Notes: generated by a model from the letters alone, not told the origin. Positions 35,830 through 45,163 are shown, counted from the stretch's first letter. The stretch: DNA of 64,000 nt from JAHZKS01 sp047404135 (GCA_047404135.1 JBDOIT010000002.1:124001-188000); one strand, 5' to 3'. Numbers and translations are program-made.

Positions 35830-36192
35830 TTATCTGTCTAGCTTTTCTTTAATTCTAGCGGCTTTTCCACGTAATTGTCTCATATAGTAAAGCTTCGTTC
35901 TTCTAACGATACCTTTCTTCACGATCTCTATGCTGTCAATTCTTGGAGAGTATAGAGGGAATTTACGTTCCACACCTTCGTTGTAGCTAATTTTTCTAAC
36001 GGTAAAACTTGACCCCAGGCTTCTATTGATTTTAGAAATACACAGACCTTCATAAGCCTGTACTCTTTCATTAGAACCTTCTATAATTCTTACATTAACT
36101 CTAATAGTATCACCAGGCTTAAAATCAGGGATTTTTTTGCCTTCTGCCAAAGCAGCTAGTTGGTTTTTTTCAAATTGTTGCACTAAGTTCAT
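35830..36192 (-). CDS. rplS: 50S ribosomal protein L19
   Basis: 120 residues. bL19 at the subunit interface. FKPGDTIRVNVRIIEGSNERVQAYEGLCISK, FTVRKISYNEGVERKFPLYSPRIDSIEIVKKG and RAKLYYLR-like RRTKLYYMRQLRGKAARIKEKL are diagnostic. Normally trmD lies immediately upstream; here trmD is upstream but separated by about 750 non-coding bases. Confidence 0.97.
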   Translation of the reverse strand: MNLVQQFEKNQLAALAEGKKIPDFKPGDTIRVNVRIIEGSNERVQAYEGLCISKINRSLGSSFTVRKISYNEGVERKFPLYSPRIDSIEIVKKGIVRRTKLYYMRQLRGKAARIKEKLDR

Positions 36193-36944
36193 CTTACTCT
36201 AAGACCTATAATTTTCAATCGCAGAGCGAAGATACGCCATAATTCCACTAAATTCAACATAATTCTTCATTTTAATAGATTTTTCAGTATGCACACCTAG
36301 ATAGCATAACATATTCATGCCGATCCTTTGCATCAGTCAAACCATATCCTAGAAGATATGACTCTATAGTATGACAAAATGCAACCAATGGCTTACTTGA
36401 GCTTCTTTTGTTTGTATATCATTTTCACCATTCACACACTCTCAAGCATGAGATCCTCTAAATCAAATGCAACATTATAGACTGTTTTTAAAGTTTCAGC
36501 ATAAAATAACTTCCTTATCTATATCTACCTGATTTGTATATTTCCATTTTTTTCGACGTCGTAAAAACAAAGCGCAATCAAAGATGTATAAAAAGCAAAA
36601 TGCAAGGATCAATACTCTCCTAGACTGCCATATAGATGCGCAGAAATACGTATTCCCTCAGCAATATGTATATAGCCAACCTTCCCAAGATTAGTGATTA
36701 CCACTGTAACCAGTAGCTTCATGCATAAGGTCTTTGTGGTCAAAATAAAATCTATTTGTAACTTCAGAGAGTTAATATTGCATTGAATTTAAAAATTCAA
36801 ATCAACTTTTCAACTTCCCCCGCTATAAATACACTTCTTCCCTACAATGAAGTAACTACCCTTCCTAAAAGAAACTAATCATAACACGCACTTTGTTTAA
36901 CTGCGACTGGCATTCAACCAAAGCATAGAAATATAGGTGTAGGA
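36193..36944 (-). other. 752-base gene-free gap between trmD and rplS; possible decayed gene
   Basis: No long open frame, tRNA or other RNA gene is seen. On the minus strand a 39-codon open frame (36318 to 36199, beginning MNMLCYLG and ending AYLRSAIENYRS) ends 6 bases before rplS, and around 36730 there is a short protein-like run (YFDHKDLMHEATGYSGN) broken by stops. In most bacteria trmD and rplS are adjacent, so an inserted gene that has decayed is plausible. I could not identify the ancestor; the fragments are weak evidence. Confidence 0.35.
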
Positions 36945-37640
36945 TCATTTTTTTAATAGATCCGGTCTATTTTTTTTTGTGATTTCTTGTGATTTCTTGA
37001 GTCTCCATTCTTCAATCTTCTTGTGGTTACCACTCAAAAGAACCTCAGGAGCTTTAATATCCTTCCATTCCCTAGGTTTAGTATATTGAGGGTATTCAAG
37101 AAGTTTCTCGTATTTTGTACCAAGAGCAAAACTCTCTTCCATATCTTGATCTTTCAGCACTCCGGGAATAAGTCTAACACAGCTATCTATTACAACATAT
37201 GCCGCAAGCTCTCCTCCAGAAAGCACATAATCTCCTATACTAACCTCTTCAATGTCATAATAATCCAAAACCCTCTGATCTACTCCCTCGTAGCGACCAC
37301 ACAACATCACAACATTGTCACTCTCTACAATTTCTTTTGCCATTTTTTGGGTAAATGTCTTGCCACGAGGAGATAGGTATATAATTTTTTTCTTTTTCAT
37401 CCCAGAGCATGCATGTTCTATTGTTCTACCCAGAACATCCGGCTTCATCAGCATACCAACGCCACCCCCAATAGGGTAATCATCTACTGATCCATGCTTA
37501 TCTAGTGCAAAATCTCTTATATTTATTGATTCAATCTCCCATAATTTTTTTGACAGCGCATTACCAAGAACAGAATACCCAAGAGGACCAGGAAACATAT
37601 TTGGGAAAATCGTCAGAATTTTTACGTTAAAAGAAGACAT
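36945..37640 (-). CDS. trmD: tRNA (guanine-N1-)-methyltransferase
   Basis: 231 residues. TrmD methylates G37 of tRNAs with the trefoil-knot SPOUT fold. ILTIFPNMFPGPLGYSVLGNAL, DDYPIGGGVGMLMKPDVL, YLSPRGKTFTQ, LCGRYEGVDQRVLDYYDIEEVSIGDYVLSGGELAA and PQYTKP are all conserved. It starts 5 bases after the ankyrin gene stop, ending a tolC-popZ-ankyrin-trmD run. Confidence 0.97.
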   Translation of the reverse strand: MSSFNVKILTIFPNMFPGPLGYSVLGNALSKKLWEIESINIRDFALDKHGSVDDYPIGGGVGMLMKPDVLGRTIEHACSGMKKKKIIYLSPRGKTFTQKMAKEIVESDNVVMLCGRYEGVDQRVLDYYDIEEVSIGDYVLSGGELAAYVVIDSCVRLIPGVLKDQDMEESFALGTKYEKLLEYPQYTKPREWKDIKAPEVLLSGNHKKIEEWRLKKSQEITKKNRPDLLKK

Positions 37641-37645
37641 GTAGA

Positions 37646-38458
37646 TTACTTACTCCTGCTTAGAAGATGTTTATGCATTCGATGGTTATTATTCATCAAA
37701 GCATAATCTGCAGAGGATTTGCCTGAGTCGTCTTTGTGAAATACATTGCAGGCATTCTTAGTTAAGATACCCACCATAATCTCATTATTATTACGAGCAG
37801 CTATGTTCAATGGCGTATAGTTTTTATTATCTTTTTCGTTTATATCCGCCCCACTCCTAATCAAAAATCTAGCAATTCTATTATGGTTAAATGAAATAGC
37901 GTAGGATAATAAGCCTGTTCCATCCTTATTTTTAATGTGAAGCAAGTTGTAATTATTCAAAAGAGCTCGCAACGTTTTAATATCGGAGTTACGTATAGCA
38001 TTAAATGCCCATGAACTTAATTTATTCAAATAAAAAGGCCTAGGTAATCCAGAATGCTCATAAGCTTCTTCAGGAAGTATTTGCGTGTTATAATTAGTAT
38101 CTAAAAATCTATTTATCTTTCTTATTTTACTGAGCTCTCGCTCTGTTTTATCTATATGGTCTATTAAAATGATTTGATCAAATATCGATACATTTTTATA
38201 CTGGTAATCCACATTAGGACCCACAATCTCTTTAGAAGTTTTTTCAACGCCAATTCCTGTTACTGACTCTACAAAGTACCTCTCCTTATCTGCGTTACCC
38301 TTAAATATATCTCCTGGAATTGACCTTTTCTTATCTGATATGTCCCAAAATTTAGTTGAAGAAGGAGACCCTGGATTAGAAGGTGCATTTGGTTGCGCAG
38401 CAAATGCAGAGCTAATCAACAACGCAGATAAAGAGAGTATACAAATTCTAATACTCAT
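37646..38458 (-). CDS. Secreted ankyrin-repeat protein
   Basis: 270 residues with a Sec signal peptide (MSIRICILSLSALLISSAFAAQ, cleavage probably after AFA). The middle is polar. Residues from about 150 carry three to four ankyrin repeats (IKTLRALLNNYNLLHIKNKDGTGLLSYAISFNHNRIARFLIRSGADINEKDNKNYTPLNIAARNNNEIMVGILTKN, written here as one continuous block only in outline). A signal peptide places the ankyrin domain in the periplasm or beyond. The start overlaps the popZ-like gene stop by 4 bases. Confidence 0.82.
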   Translation of the reverse strand: MSIRICILSLSALLISSAFAAQPNAPSNPGSPSSTKFWDISDKKRSIPGDIFKGNADKERYFVESVTGIGVEKTSKEIVGPNVDYQYKNVSIFDQIILIDHIDKTERELSKIRKINRFLDTNYNTQILPEEAYEHSGLPRPFYLNKLSSWAFNAIRNSDIKTLRALLNNYNLLHIKNKDGTGLLSYAISFNHNRIARFLIRSGADINEKDNKNYTPLNIAARNNNEIMVGILTKNACNVFHKDDSGKSSADYALMNNNHRMHKHLLSRSK

Positions 38459-38832
38459 GTTTTTGCCTTATTAAACAACTTCTTTACCTCTTTCTCTACT
38501 ACTTCTTTAACTACTTTAGATAGGTTGCTATTTAACCATGATTGCAGGTAAGGCTTCAGCACATCTTTAAAAACCTCTTTGATCTCTTCGTCTGAAAGAA
38601 GATGTGAATCATCTTGATCACTAATGACTTGGTTAGATATATATTTTATATATCCAGAAACCTCTTCAGCACTTTTGCCATCTACTAAACTCTCATCTGT
38701 GACAACTTCTGTAAGCTCTATGACAGAGTGATTTTCTACTTTTGTATTAAAACCCTTCTCTTGGCTTTTGATAGCAGATTTTATATTGCTAATAATTTTA
38801 TCTAAAGACTCCTGGTTGTTATCAGCGCTCAT
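38455..38832 (-). CDS. PopZ-like DUF2497 protein
   Basis: 125 residues from the ATG at 38832 (GTG at 38835 also possible). The N-terminal helix contains ESLDKIISNIKSAI; the middle is acidic; the C-terminal 45 residues (LKPYLQSWLNSNLSKVVKEVVEKEVKKLF) match the DUF2497/PopZ oligomerisation region. In Caulobacter PopZ forms polar hubs that anchor ParB-parS. The N-terminal partner-binding helix plus acidic linker plus C-terminal helices is the expected layout. Direct function in this organism is inference. It lies 4 bases after tolC. Confidence 0.78.
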   Translation of the reverse strand: MSADNNQESLDKIISNIKSAIKSQEKGFNTKVENHSVIELTEVVTDESLVDGKSAEEVSGYIKYISNQVISDQDDSHLLSDEEIKEVFKDVLKPYLQSWLNSNLSKVVKEVVEKEVKKLFNKAKT

Positions 38833-38836
38833 CACA

Positions 38837-40189
38837 TTAATCCGGATTATAAGAACCTACAAGCTGCATTCTAATGCTATTATAGTTTTTCATAGGATCA
38901 TAGAGTTTTACATCTAGTCCCAAATGTTTTGCTGTACATTCACCTATAGATGAAGCAATCTTGTAACGCGCGGATATATATTCCGTTCTGGCATTTAACA
39001 TTTTTCTATACGCATTATAATAGTTACTACGCGCGATTATCACATCACCAATAGATCGTATCCCCGCTTTCTCTTCCTTTTTAGTGCCTTCATACGCAGT
39101 TCTTGAAGAATTGACTTCTTCTTTCCTTGCCTTGTAGATAGATTTCTTAGATTCAAACTCCCTCCATACCTGAGTGGTAAAAGTAATTACATTTTGACGA
39201 GCACTAGCTAAGCTATATTTTGACTGCTGGTAAGTGCGTTTAGCTTGCCTATATTTAGACCACGATGCCCCACCATCAAATAAAGTTATATTCAAAGATA
39301 CTAGCGCTTGCTTGTTCAACGCATCTTGAGTAAAGCCACCAGCACTCATCCTTTTATCATCTCTGTTATCTTGTATCTGGTATTGTAATTGAACAGAAGG
39401 CATTAGGTTTTCCCCTCTCACTTGCGTAACTCGGTTTCTTGCAGCCTTGTCATTACTTCTTGAAGAGATCAATTCTGGGCTATTTCTTAGTGCTAATTTT
39501 ATCGTAGTCTCTAGGGTTTTTGGCAAAATTACATTCGCTGATGGAAGTATTAATTTATGCGGATCCATCCCAGTAATTTCTCTAAACTTTGCTTTTAGTA
39601 TCTCAAAATTACCACTAGCATGAATCATAGAAGATAGAGACTCAGCTAAACTAGCATTAGCTTGGGCAACATCTGTTTTTGTTGCATCTCCAGCCTGAAA
39701 CCTTCTTTCCGCGGATTGAAGTAAAAGTTTTGCATCCACCAACTGCTCTTCTGCAATCTTATGCTCCTCCTCAATCTGCAAAGTCTTCAGATAAGTTTCT
39801 ACAACGCTCACAAGGATTTCTTGCTCTTTGGAAACCAACTCCGCTCTACTTTGCTCAATAGAAGCCTTTGCAATTTTCATTGCAGCTATATCCGCACCGC
39901 CTCTAAATATATTTTGTGATACAGTTAAGCTCTTAGTGGTGCCTTTTGTTTTTGAAGAAACACCCGCAGTTTCTGCTCTTAACTCTCTTTTCTGAGCGCC
40001 AAGAGTTACAGATGGTAACCACCTAGAGAATGATTGCATTATTTGCTCATCATTTGCCTTTGTTTTCTCTCTCTGAGACTTAAGAATGTCGTTAGTTTCA
40101 TAAGCACTAGACAGAGCCGTATTCATGTCTAATGAATAACAGTTTAAAGAGGATGCTAATATAAAAAACAACCAGATGTGTGATTTCAT
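38837..40189 (-). CDS. tolC: TolC family outer membrane efflux protein
   Basis: 450 residues with an N-terminal signal peptide (IWLFFILASSLNCYSLD). TolC forms the outer-membrane trimeric tunnel for type I secretion and drug efflux. The two repeats of coiled-coil helices are visible, with SQNIFRGGADIAAMKIA, FQAGDATKTDVAQANASLAESLS and the C-terminal LNITLFDGGASWSKYRQAKR and AGIRSIGDVIIARSNYYNA blocks. It heads the run tolC-popZ-ankyrin-trmD. Confidence 0.93.
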   Translation of the reverse strand: MKSHIWLFFILASSLNCYSLDMNTALSSAYETNDILKSQREKTKANDEQIMQSFSRWLPSVTLGAQKRELRAETAGVSSKTKGTTKSLTVSQNIFRGGADIAAMKIAKASIEQSRAELVSKEQEILVSVVETYLKTLQIEEEHKIAEEQLVDAKLLLQSAERRFQAGDATKTDVAQANASLAESLSSMIHASGNFEILKAKFREITGMDPHKLILPSANVILPKTLETTIKLALRNSPELISSRSNDKAARNRVTQVRGENLMPSVQLQYQIQDNRDDKRMSAGGFTQDALNKQALVSLNITLFDGGASWSKYRQAKRTYQQSKYSLASARQNVITFTTQVWREFESKKSIYKARKEEVNSSRTAYEGTKKEEKAGIRSIGDVIIARSNYYNAYRKMLNARTEYISARYKIASSIGECTAKHLGLDVKLYDPMKNYNSIRMQLVGSYNPD

Positions 40190-40277
40190 CGTGTAGTATA
40201 AAACTTAAATCTCAATGATTTTATCGCAAATTATCACACAATACAACGAAATTGAAGGAAATTAATCTAAAAATCAC

Positions 40278-40304
40278 TTGCAAAAGCTCTAATAGGCTTA
40301 TAGT
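40278..40304 (+). promoter_or_regulatory. Predicted tRNA-Cys promoter
   Basis: TTGCAA (40278-40283) and TATAGT (40299-40304), 15-base spacing, 16 bases before the tRNA 5' end. Confidence 0.4.
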
Positions 40305-40320
40305 TTACTACCTCAAATGA

Positions 40321-40395
40321 GGCCGGGTAGCAAAGTGGTAATGCAGAGGATTGCAAATCCTCTATGCGCCGGTTCGATTCCGGCTCCGGCCTCCA
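40321..40395 (+). tRNA. tRNA-Cys (GCA)
   Basis: 75 nt including an encoded CCA. The acceptor arms GGCCGGG and TCCGGCC pair, the anticodon stem GAGGA/TCCTC closes the loop TTGCAAA with anticodon GCA, and the T arm GCCGG-TTCGATT-CCGGC is perfect. Discriminator base U73, the main cysteine identity element, is present. Confidence 0.96.
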
Positions 40396-40702
40396 TCCTC
40401 TACATTACAAAGTCAAAACTACTTCGCTTCAGCTTTAACTTCAGAATTTGGGACAGGAGCAGATGTAACTTGCTCTTGAGCACAATTCTTCTTTGCTTTG
40501 AGATTTGCCAATACAGATATTCTTTCTTATGCAACATAATTGATGAGATTTAGTCAGCACACCATGCCAACCTTCAATAAAAATAATCTCTTTGGAAAAG
40601 GTTAGTTCTTGCATAAGGACATTAAGATTTCACATCATTGCCAAATATATTTTTTATGATATCATTCTATTATTAACTCCTCCTTTTTGATTGAGGGCAA
40701 TA
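40396..40702. other. Gap with an orphan coding-like tail
   Basis: This 307-base gap lacks an intact gene. On the minus strand 40526 to 40419 is open for 35 codons with no start codon, beginning ERISVLANLKAKK and ending SEVKAEAK followed by TAG. It looks like the C-terminal end of a lost gene, with an Ala/Glu/Lys end like several ribosomal proteins, but I could not assign it. Nothing else is seen. Confidence 0.35.
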
Positions 40703-41644
40703 ATGGGCTTTAATTCTTTAAAAACTGATTTTCTTGAAAGTATTTCAATAGAAAAAGCCTCTTCAAAAAACACAGTTGATTCTTACAATAATGATCTACA
40801 AAAATTCAAGGAATTCTTGGATATTGAGAAAGTTGATATTGCTGACACAACAACAGATGACATACGGAAATTTATTGCATTGATGACAACACGCTCTCTT
40901 GAAGGGTCCACAATCTCAAGGAAGATTTCTTCTATACGGCAATTTTTTTCGTTTTTATATTCCGAACAAATAATCAAATACAACCCAGCTCTCTCAGTAG
41001 ATTTACCAAAAAAACGCCAAAACTTACCATCTGTTTTAAGCGAAAATGAGGTAATAAAATTACTGAATACCGCTTACTTAGACAAGACTACAAAAGGGAT
41101 AAGAAATGTAGCTATGCTAGAATTACTTTATGCTTCAGGCATGAGGATATCAGAGCTTATTTCTTTAAAGCTATCCCACCTTCAAATCAACAATAACTAT
41201 ATTAATCCTTATATACTAATTACCGGGAAAGGAGATAAAGAGCGCATAATAGCAATTAACAGAAAATCTATTAGTGCACTTAGAGAATATCTTGAGGTCA
41301 GGTTAAGCTTTACTCTCAAAAAGAATGAGCACTGGCTCTTTCCATCAAAACAATCCAATCAAGGTCATATTACTAGACAATATTTCGCAAAATTACTTAA
41401 GAAGATTTCTATAGATGCCGAGATAAGCCCCAAAGATGTTTCTCCTCATAAATTACGTCATTCTTTTGCCACCCACCTACTTAATCATGGAGCTGACTTA
41501 AGAATTATACAAGAATTGCTAGGACATAAAAATGTTAGTACTACGCAAATATATACACATGTTGCAAATGAAAAATTGAAATCTACTGTAGAACAATTTC
41601 ATCCGTTATCCGGAAAGAAAAAAACTGACACACCCGAATCATAG
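40703..41644 (+). CDS. xerD: Tyrosine recombinase XerD/XerC
   Basis: About 313 residues from ATG 40703, which has GAGGG 7 bases upstream; the frame extends to a TTG at 40691. The N-terminal SAM-like domain (KNTVDSYNNDLQKFKEFL) is followed by the catalytic domain with Arg in YASGMRISELI, Lys in TGKGDKERI, HKLRHSFATHLL, LLGHKN and the nucleophile Tyr in TTQIYTHV. It resolves chromosome dimers at dif. I favour XerD by overall resemblance but XerC is possible. Its end overlaps convergent kdsA by 6 bases. Confidence 0.9.
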   Translation: MGFNSLKTDFLESISIEKASSKNTVDSYNNDLQKFKEFLDIEKVDIADTTTDDIRKFIALMTTRSLEGSTISRKISSIRQFFSFLYSEQIIKYNPALSVDLPKKRQNLPSVLSENEVIKLLNTAYLDKTTKGIRNVAMLELLYASGMRISELISLKLSHLQINNNYINPYILITGKGDKERIIAINRKSISALREYLEVRLSFTLKKNEHWLFPSKQSNQGHITRQYFAKLLKKISIDAEISPKDVSPHKLRHSFATHLLNHGADLRIIQELLGHKNVSTTQIYTHVANEKLKSTVEQFHPLSGKKKTDTPES

Positions 41645-42469
41645 TGATTTTGACAACTCATCGAATTTCATGATTCTGGAAAGAAACCCTTCGAATTGAT
41701 CCAGATGAATCATGTTAGGGCCATCGCTAGGAGCATTATCAGGATCCTCATGAACCTCCAAGAATAAAGCTGCAATCCCAACAGCTACCGCTGCTCTGGA
41801 TAAAGGCTCCACGAACTCTCGCTGACCCCCACTTGACTCACCTCTTCCACCCGGTTGCTGAACAGAGTGAGTTGCATCAAAAACTATAGGAACCCCCGTC
41901 TCTGCCATAATTTTTAGACCACGCATATCAGAAACCAGAGTATTGTATCCAAAACTCGTACCTCTTTCGGTAAACAATATGCTTTTATTACCAAATTGAT
42001 CGAACTTTTTTACAATATTATTCATATCCCACGGAGCTAAAAATTGCCCCTTCTTTATCTTCACAACTTTCCCCGTCTTTGCAGCTGCCTCTAATAGATC
42101 AGTTTGCCTACATAGGAATGCTGGTATTTGCAAAATATCTACATATTCCGCAATAACTCCACATTGGTTAGCTGTGTGTACATCAGTTACTATAGGGCAC
42201 TGAAATGTTTCTTTGATTTTTTCAAAAACTCTTAAAGATGCCTCAAGACCCATACCCCTTTTCCCAGACAGACTAGATCTATTTGCTTTATCAAAAGAAG
42301 TTTTAAAAACAAAATTCACCCCCAGTTTGTCAGTAATTTTTTTTAGGTTCTCTGCCATAAACATAGCATGGTCTTCGGATTCCAACTGACAAGGGCCTGC
42401 GAGCACAGACAGAGGGAGTTCATTTGATATTTCAAAATCTCTAACTTGCACTTTTCTGTGATCTACCAT
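41639..42469 (-). CDS. kdsA: 3-deoxy-D-manno-octulosonate 8-phosphate synthase
   Basis: 276 residues. Condenses PEP with arabinose-5-phosphate to Kdo-8-phosphate for the LPS inner core. LAGPCQLES, FKTSFDKANRSS, GLRVFEKIK-like SLRVFEKIKETF, IVTDVHTANQCG, DILQIPAFLCRQTDLL, GQFLAPWDM, ERGTSFGYN and DATHSVQQPGG are all characteristic. NANRSS-like and QFLAP motifs are intact. It overlaps pyrG by 1 base and closes tpiA-secG-pyrG-kdsA. With lpxA and lpxI it supports LPS in the outer membrane. Confidence 0.96.
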   Translation of the reverse strand: MVDHRKVQVRDFEISNELPLSVLAGPCQLESEDHAMFMAENLKKITDKLGVNFVFKTSFDKANRSSLSGKRGMGLEASLRVFEKIKETFQCPIVTDVHTANQCGVIAEYVDILQIPAFLCRQTDLLEAAAKTGKVVKIKKGQFLAPWDMNNIVKKFDQFGNKSILFTERGTSFGYNTLVSDMRGLKIMAETGVPIVFDATHSVQQPGGRGESSGGQREFVEPLSRAAVAVGIAALFLEVHEDPDNAPSDGPNMIHLDQFEGFLSRIMKFDELSKSL

Positions 42470-44097
42470 TATCTCTTTTTATTATGTTTTATTGCTGCAT
42501 CTAAGAATGAGCAAAATAGCGGATGAGGTTTGAATAGCTGAGACTTAAACTCTGGATGGAATTGAACTCCAAAGAACCAAGGATGCTTTAGAAGTTCAAC
42601 AGCTTCGCATAAAGTGCCATCTGGAGAAACGCCCGCAATCTTCATGCCCCTAGATTCTATCTTCTCTTTATAATTGGCATTAAATTCATAACGATGCCTA
42701 TGACGCTCTGAAACCGTCTCAGATCCATAAATATCTTTTAGAGCTGAATCTTTTACTATCTTACACTCATACGAACCAAGACGCATGGTTCCTCCAAGAT
42801 CATCACTCTTTGTTCTTTTTTCAATAATACCACTATTATTCCACTCCGTAATCAGACCTATAATAGGATTTTCTGTATCACCAAATTCACTTGAGAAAGC
42901 ATCCTTGATTCCACAAACATTCCTTGCAAATTCTATAACAGATAGCTGCATACCAAGGCAAATCCCTAGGTAAGGTATTTTATTTTCACGAGCATATTGT
43001 ATAGCAGAGATCTTCCCTTCTATGCCATCTGTTCCAAAACCCCCAGGAACCAGCACAGCATCTACAGATTTTAATTTTCCTGCTACATTTCCAGCTTTTA
43101 TCTTTCTAGAATCAACCCATTTTATTTCAACTTTAGCAAATCTACTTATAGAAGAATGGTTTAGCGCTTCAATCAAAGAGATATACGAATCTTCTAAATT
43201 ATTATATTTACCAACCATAGCAATGGTTATCTGGTTTCTTTTCTCTGAAGCATCACCCATAACCTGATGCCATTTTTGAATATTCGCCTTAGGAAGCTTG
43301 TCTATACCAAAAGACTTAAGGAGCCTCTCATCCAATCCTTCTTCATGATACTGGATAGGAACTTCATACACACTTTTTGCGTCCAAAGAAGAGATCACAT
43401 GCTCTCTCTTTAGGTTGCAGAAAAGAGATATCTTGTCTTTCTCTTTATCTGAAATTTCTTTAGAAGATCTACATAGCAAGAAATCCGGTTGTATTCCAAT
43501 AGTGCGAAGCTCTTTTACAGAATGCTGGGTTGGCTTTGTTTTTAATTCTTTTGCAGTAGGAATATAAGGTAGCAAAGTTAAATGCACAAATTGCACTTTC
43601 TCACTTCCTAATTCGTAACGTATTTGCCTTATAGCCTCTAAGAAAGGAAGTGCTTCAATATCACCAACTGTTCCCCCTATTTCACATAAAACGAAATCGT
43701 AATCTTCTGTGTACCTAAATATAAAATTTTTGATTAAATTTGTAACATGAGGAATAACTTGCACAGTTGCACCTAGATAATCGCCCCTTCTCTCCTTTTG
43801 CAAAAGAGTAGAATATATCTTACCAGTTGTTACGCTATCATACTTTGTCGCTGTTGTTCCTGTGAATCTTTCGTAATGACCCAGATCAAGATCTGTTTCA
43901 CTACCATCCTCAGTGACATAAACCTCACCATGTTGGGTTGGGCTCATTGTCCCTGGGTCTACATTAAGATATGGATCTAATTTTCTTAGACATACTTTAT
44001 AACCCCTAGCTTGAAGAAGTGCTGCAATACTAGATGAGGAAAGCCCCTTTCCTATCGAAGAAACCACGCCACCAGTAATAAAAATATATCTTGTCAT
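42469..44097 (-). CDS. pyrG: CTP synthase
   Basis: 542 residues from ATG 44097. ATP- and glutamine-dependent conversion of UTP to CTP. The synthase domain shows ITGGVVSSIGKGLSSSSIAALL and DPYLNVDPGTMSPTQHGEVYVTEDGSETDLDLGHYERF (written as the family block); the glutaminase domain has PGGFGTDGIEGKISAIQYAREN, the nucleophile Cys in YLGICLGMQ, and GVQFHPEF. Endogenous CTP production is retained even though ATP can be imported. Starts 2 bases after the secG stop. Confidence 0.97.
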   Translation of the reverse strand: MTRYIFITGGVVSSIGKGLSSSSIAALLQARGYKVCLRKLDPYLNVDPGTMSPTQHGEVYVTEDGSETDLDLGHYERFTGTTATKYDSVTTGKIYSTLLQKERRGDYLGATVQVIPHVTNLIKNFIFRYTEDYDFVLCEIGGTVGDIEALPFLEAIRQIRYELGSEKVQFVHLTLLPYIPTAKELKTKPTQHSVKELRTIGIQPDFLLCRSSKEISDKEKDKISLFCNLKREHVISSLDAKSVYEVPIQYHEEGLDERLLKSFGIDKLPKANIQKWHQVMGDASEKRNQITIAMVGKYNNLEDSYISLIEALNHSSISRFAKVEIKWVDSRKIKAGNVAGKLKSVDAVLVPGGFGTDGIEGKISAIQYARENKIPYLGICLGMQLSVIEFARNVCGIKDAFSSEFGDTENPIIGLITEWNNSGIIEKRTKSDDLGGTMRLGSYECKIVKDSALKDIYGSETVSERHRHRYEFNANYKEKIESRGMKIAGVSPDGTLCEAVELLKHPWFFGVQFHPEFKSQLFKPHPLFCSFLDAAIKHNKKR

Positions 44098-44099
44098 CA

Positions 44100-44417
44100 C
44101 TATTCAGCCATAGGAAGAGATCTATCTTTAGACCCCTCTCTAGTTTGCTCACTCATTACTTTACCAGCAACGCTGCTGTCTGATTCCCTTGAAGAAATAT
44201 TAGATAGAACAAGACAGTTAATCATAAATATTATAGCTAGAATGGATGTAAGCTTGGTAACAAAACTTGCAGAAGCGGCACTAGACATCACTCCATCTAA
44301 TCCAGATGAACCTCCACCTATACCCTTTAATTCATCAGAACTGTTACTTTGAAATAAGATAACTGACACTAGAAGCACAGAAACTATAATATGGAATACG
44401 ATTAAGATTGTTTGCAT
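44100..44417 (-). CDS. secG: Preprotein translocase subunit SecG
   Basis: 105 residues. Two transmembrane helices (TILIVFHIIVSVLLVSVILFQ and FVTKLTSILAIIFMINCLVL) flank the conserved GGGSSGLDGVMSSAASASFVTK loop. The polar C-terminus is Ser/Glu-rich. SecG assists SecYE membrane translocation. It overlaps tpiA by 16 bases and is followed at once by pyrG. Confidence 0.92.
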   Translation of the reverse strand: MQTILIVFHIIVSVLLVSVILFQSNSSDELKGIGGGSSGLDGVMSSAASASFVTKLTSILAIIFMINCLVLSNISSRESDSSVAGKVMSEQTREGSKDRSLPMAE

Positions 44418-45163
44418 AACTCTTCTGCAATTATTAAAATTTTGCTAAAACTGTCAAACTTCAAACTAGCGCCTCCTACGAGTACACCATCTACAAACCT
44501 AGACTTTAGTACGTTAGCACAATTTGAAACATTAACCGAACCACCATACAGGAACTTTACATCTTTTTCAAACGAAAATCTTGTTGCAAAGATCCCTCTG
44601 CAAAATTCTCCTATTTCAGAAACTTCTGCAGGTGTTGGAGTAGCCCCACTACCTATAGCCCATACAGGCTCATAAGCTATTAACATATTCTCAGGCAGAA
44701 CCATTCCTTCTGGGATAATAGTTGTAATTTGGCGCTCTATTGTTTCTAATGTTAAAAATTCTGACTTTTCCTCCTCAGTCTCGCCAATACATAGAATGAT
44801 CTTCAAACCCATCATGTGGGCTATCTGCAACTTTCTTCTTATGTCTATATCCGTCTCTCCTGCGTTTATTCTTCTCTCTGAATGTCCTAAAATTACATAT
44901 TCACATCCTAAGTCCTTTATCATTGCAGCACTCACTTCTCCTGTACGAGCCCCCCCTTTTCCCTCAGAACAATCTTGAGCACCGAGTTTAACGTTGGATC
45001 CCTGGAGAACACAGTTTGCACGATCTAGCGATGTAAAAGATGGGCATAGAATCACTGAACTTTCCATCTTCTCTTTAGAATGAAAATCAGATATTTGGCT
45101 TGCTAACGAAGATGCTTCCAACAAACTCAAGCTCATTTTCCAATTTGCAATAATTACAGACAT
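44402..45163 (-). CDS. tpiA: Triosephosphate isomerase
   Basis: 253 residues. Interconverts DHAP and glyceraldehyde-3-phosphate. IIANWKMS with the catalytic Lys, LGAQDCSEGKGGARTGEVSAAMIKD, VILGHSERR with catalytic His, IAYEPVWAIGSGATPTPAEVSEI with catalytic Glu, and LYGGSVNVSNC with VDGVLVGGASL complete the active site. Together with glpX it indicates triose interconversion toward hexose phosphates. Confidence 0.96.
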   Translation of the reverse strand: MSVIIANWKMSLSLLEASSLASQISDFHSKEKMESSVILCPSFTSLDRANCVLQGSNVKLGAQDCSEGKGGARTGEVSAAMIKDLGCEYVILGHSERRINAGETDIDIRRKLQIAHMMGLKIILCIGETEEEKSEFLTLETIERQITTIIPEGMVLPENMLIAYEPVWAIGSGATPTPAEVSEIGEFCRGIFATRFSFEKDVKFLYGGSVNVSNCANVLKSRFVDGVLVGGASLKFDSFSKILIIAEELCKQS

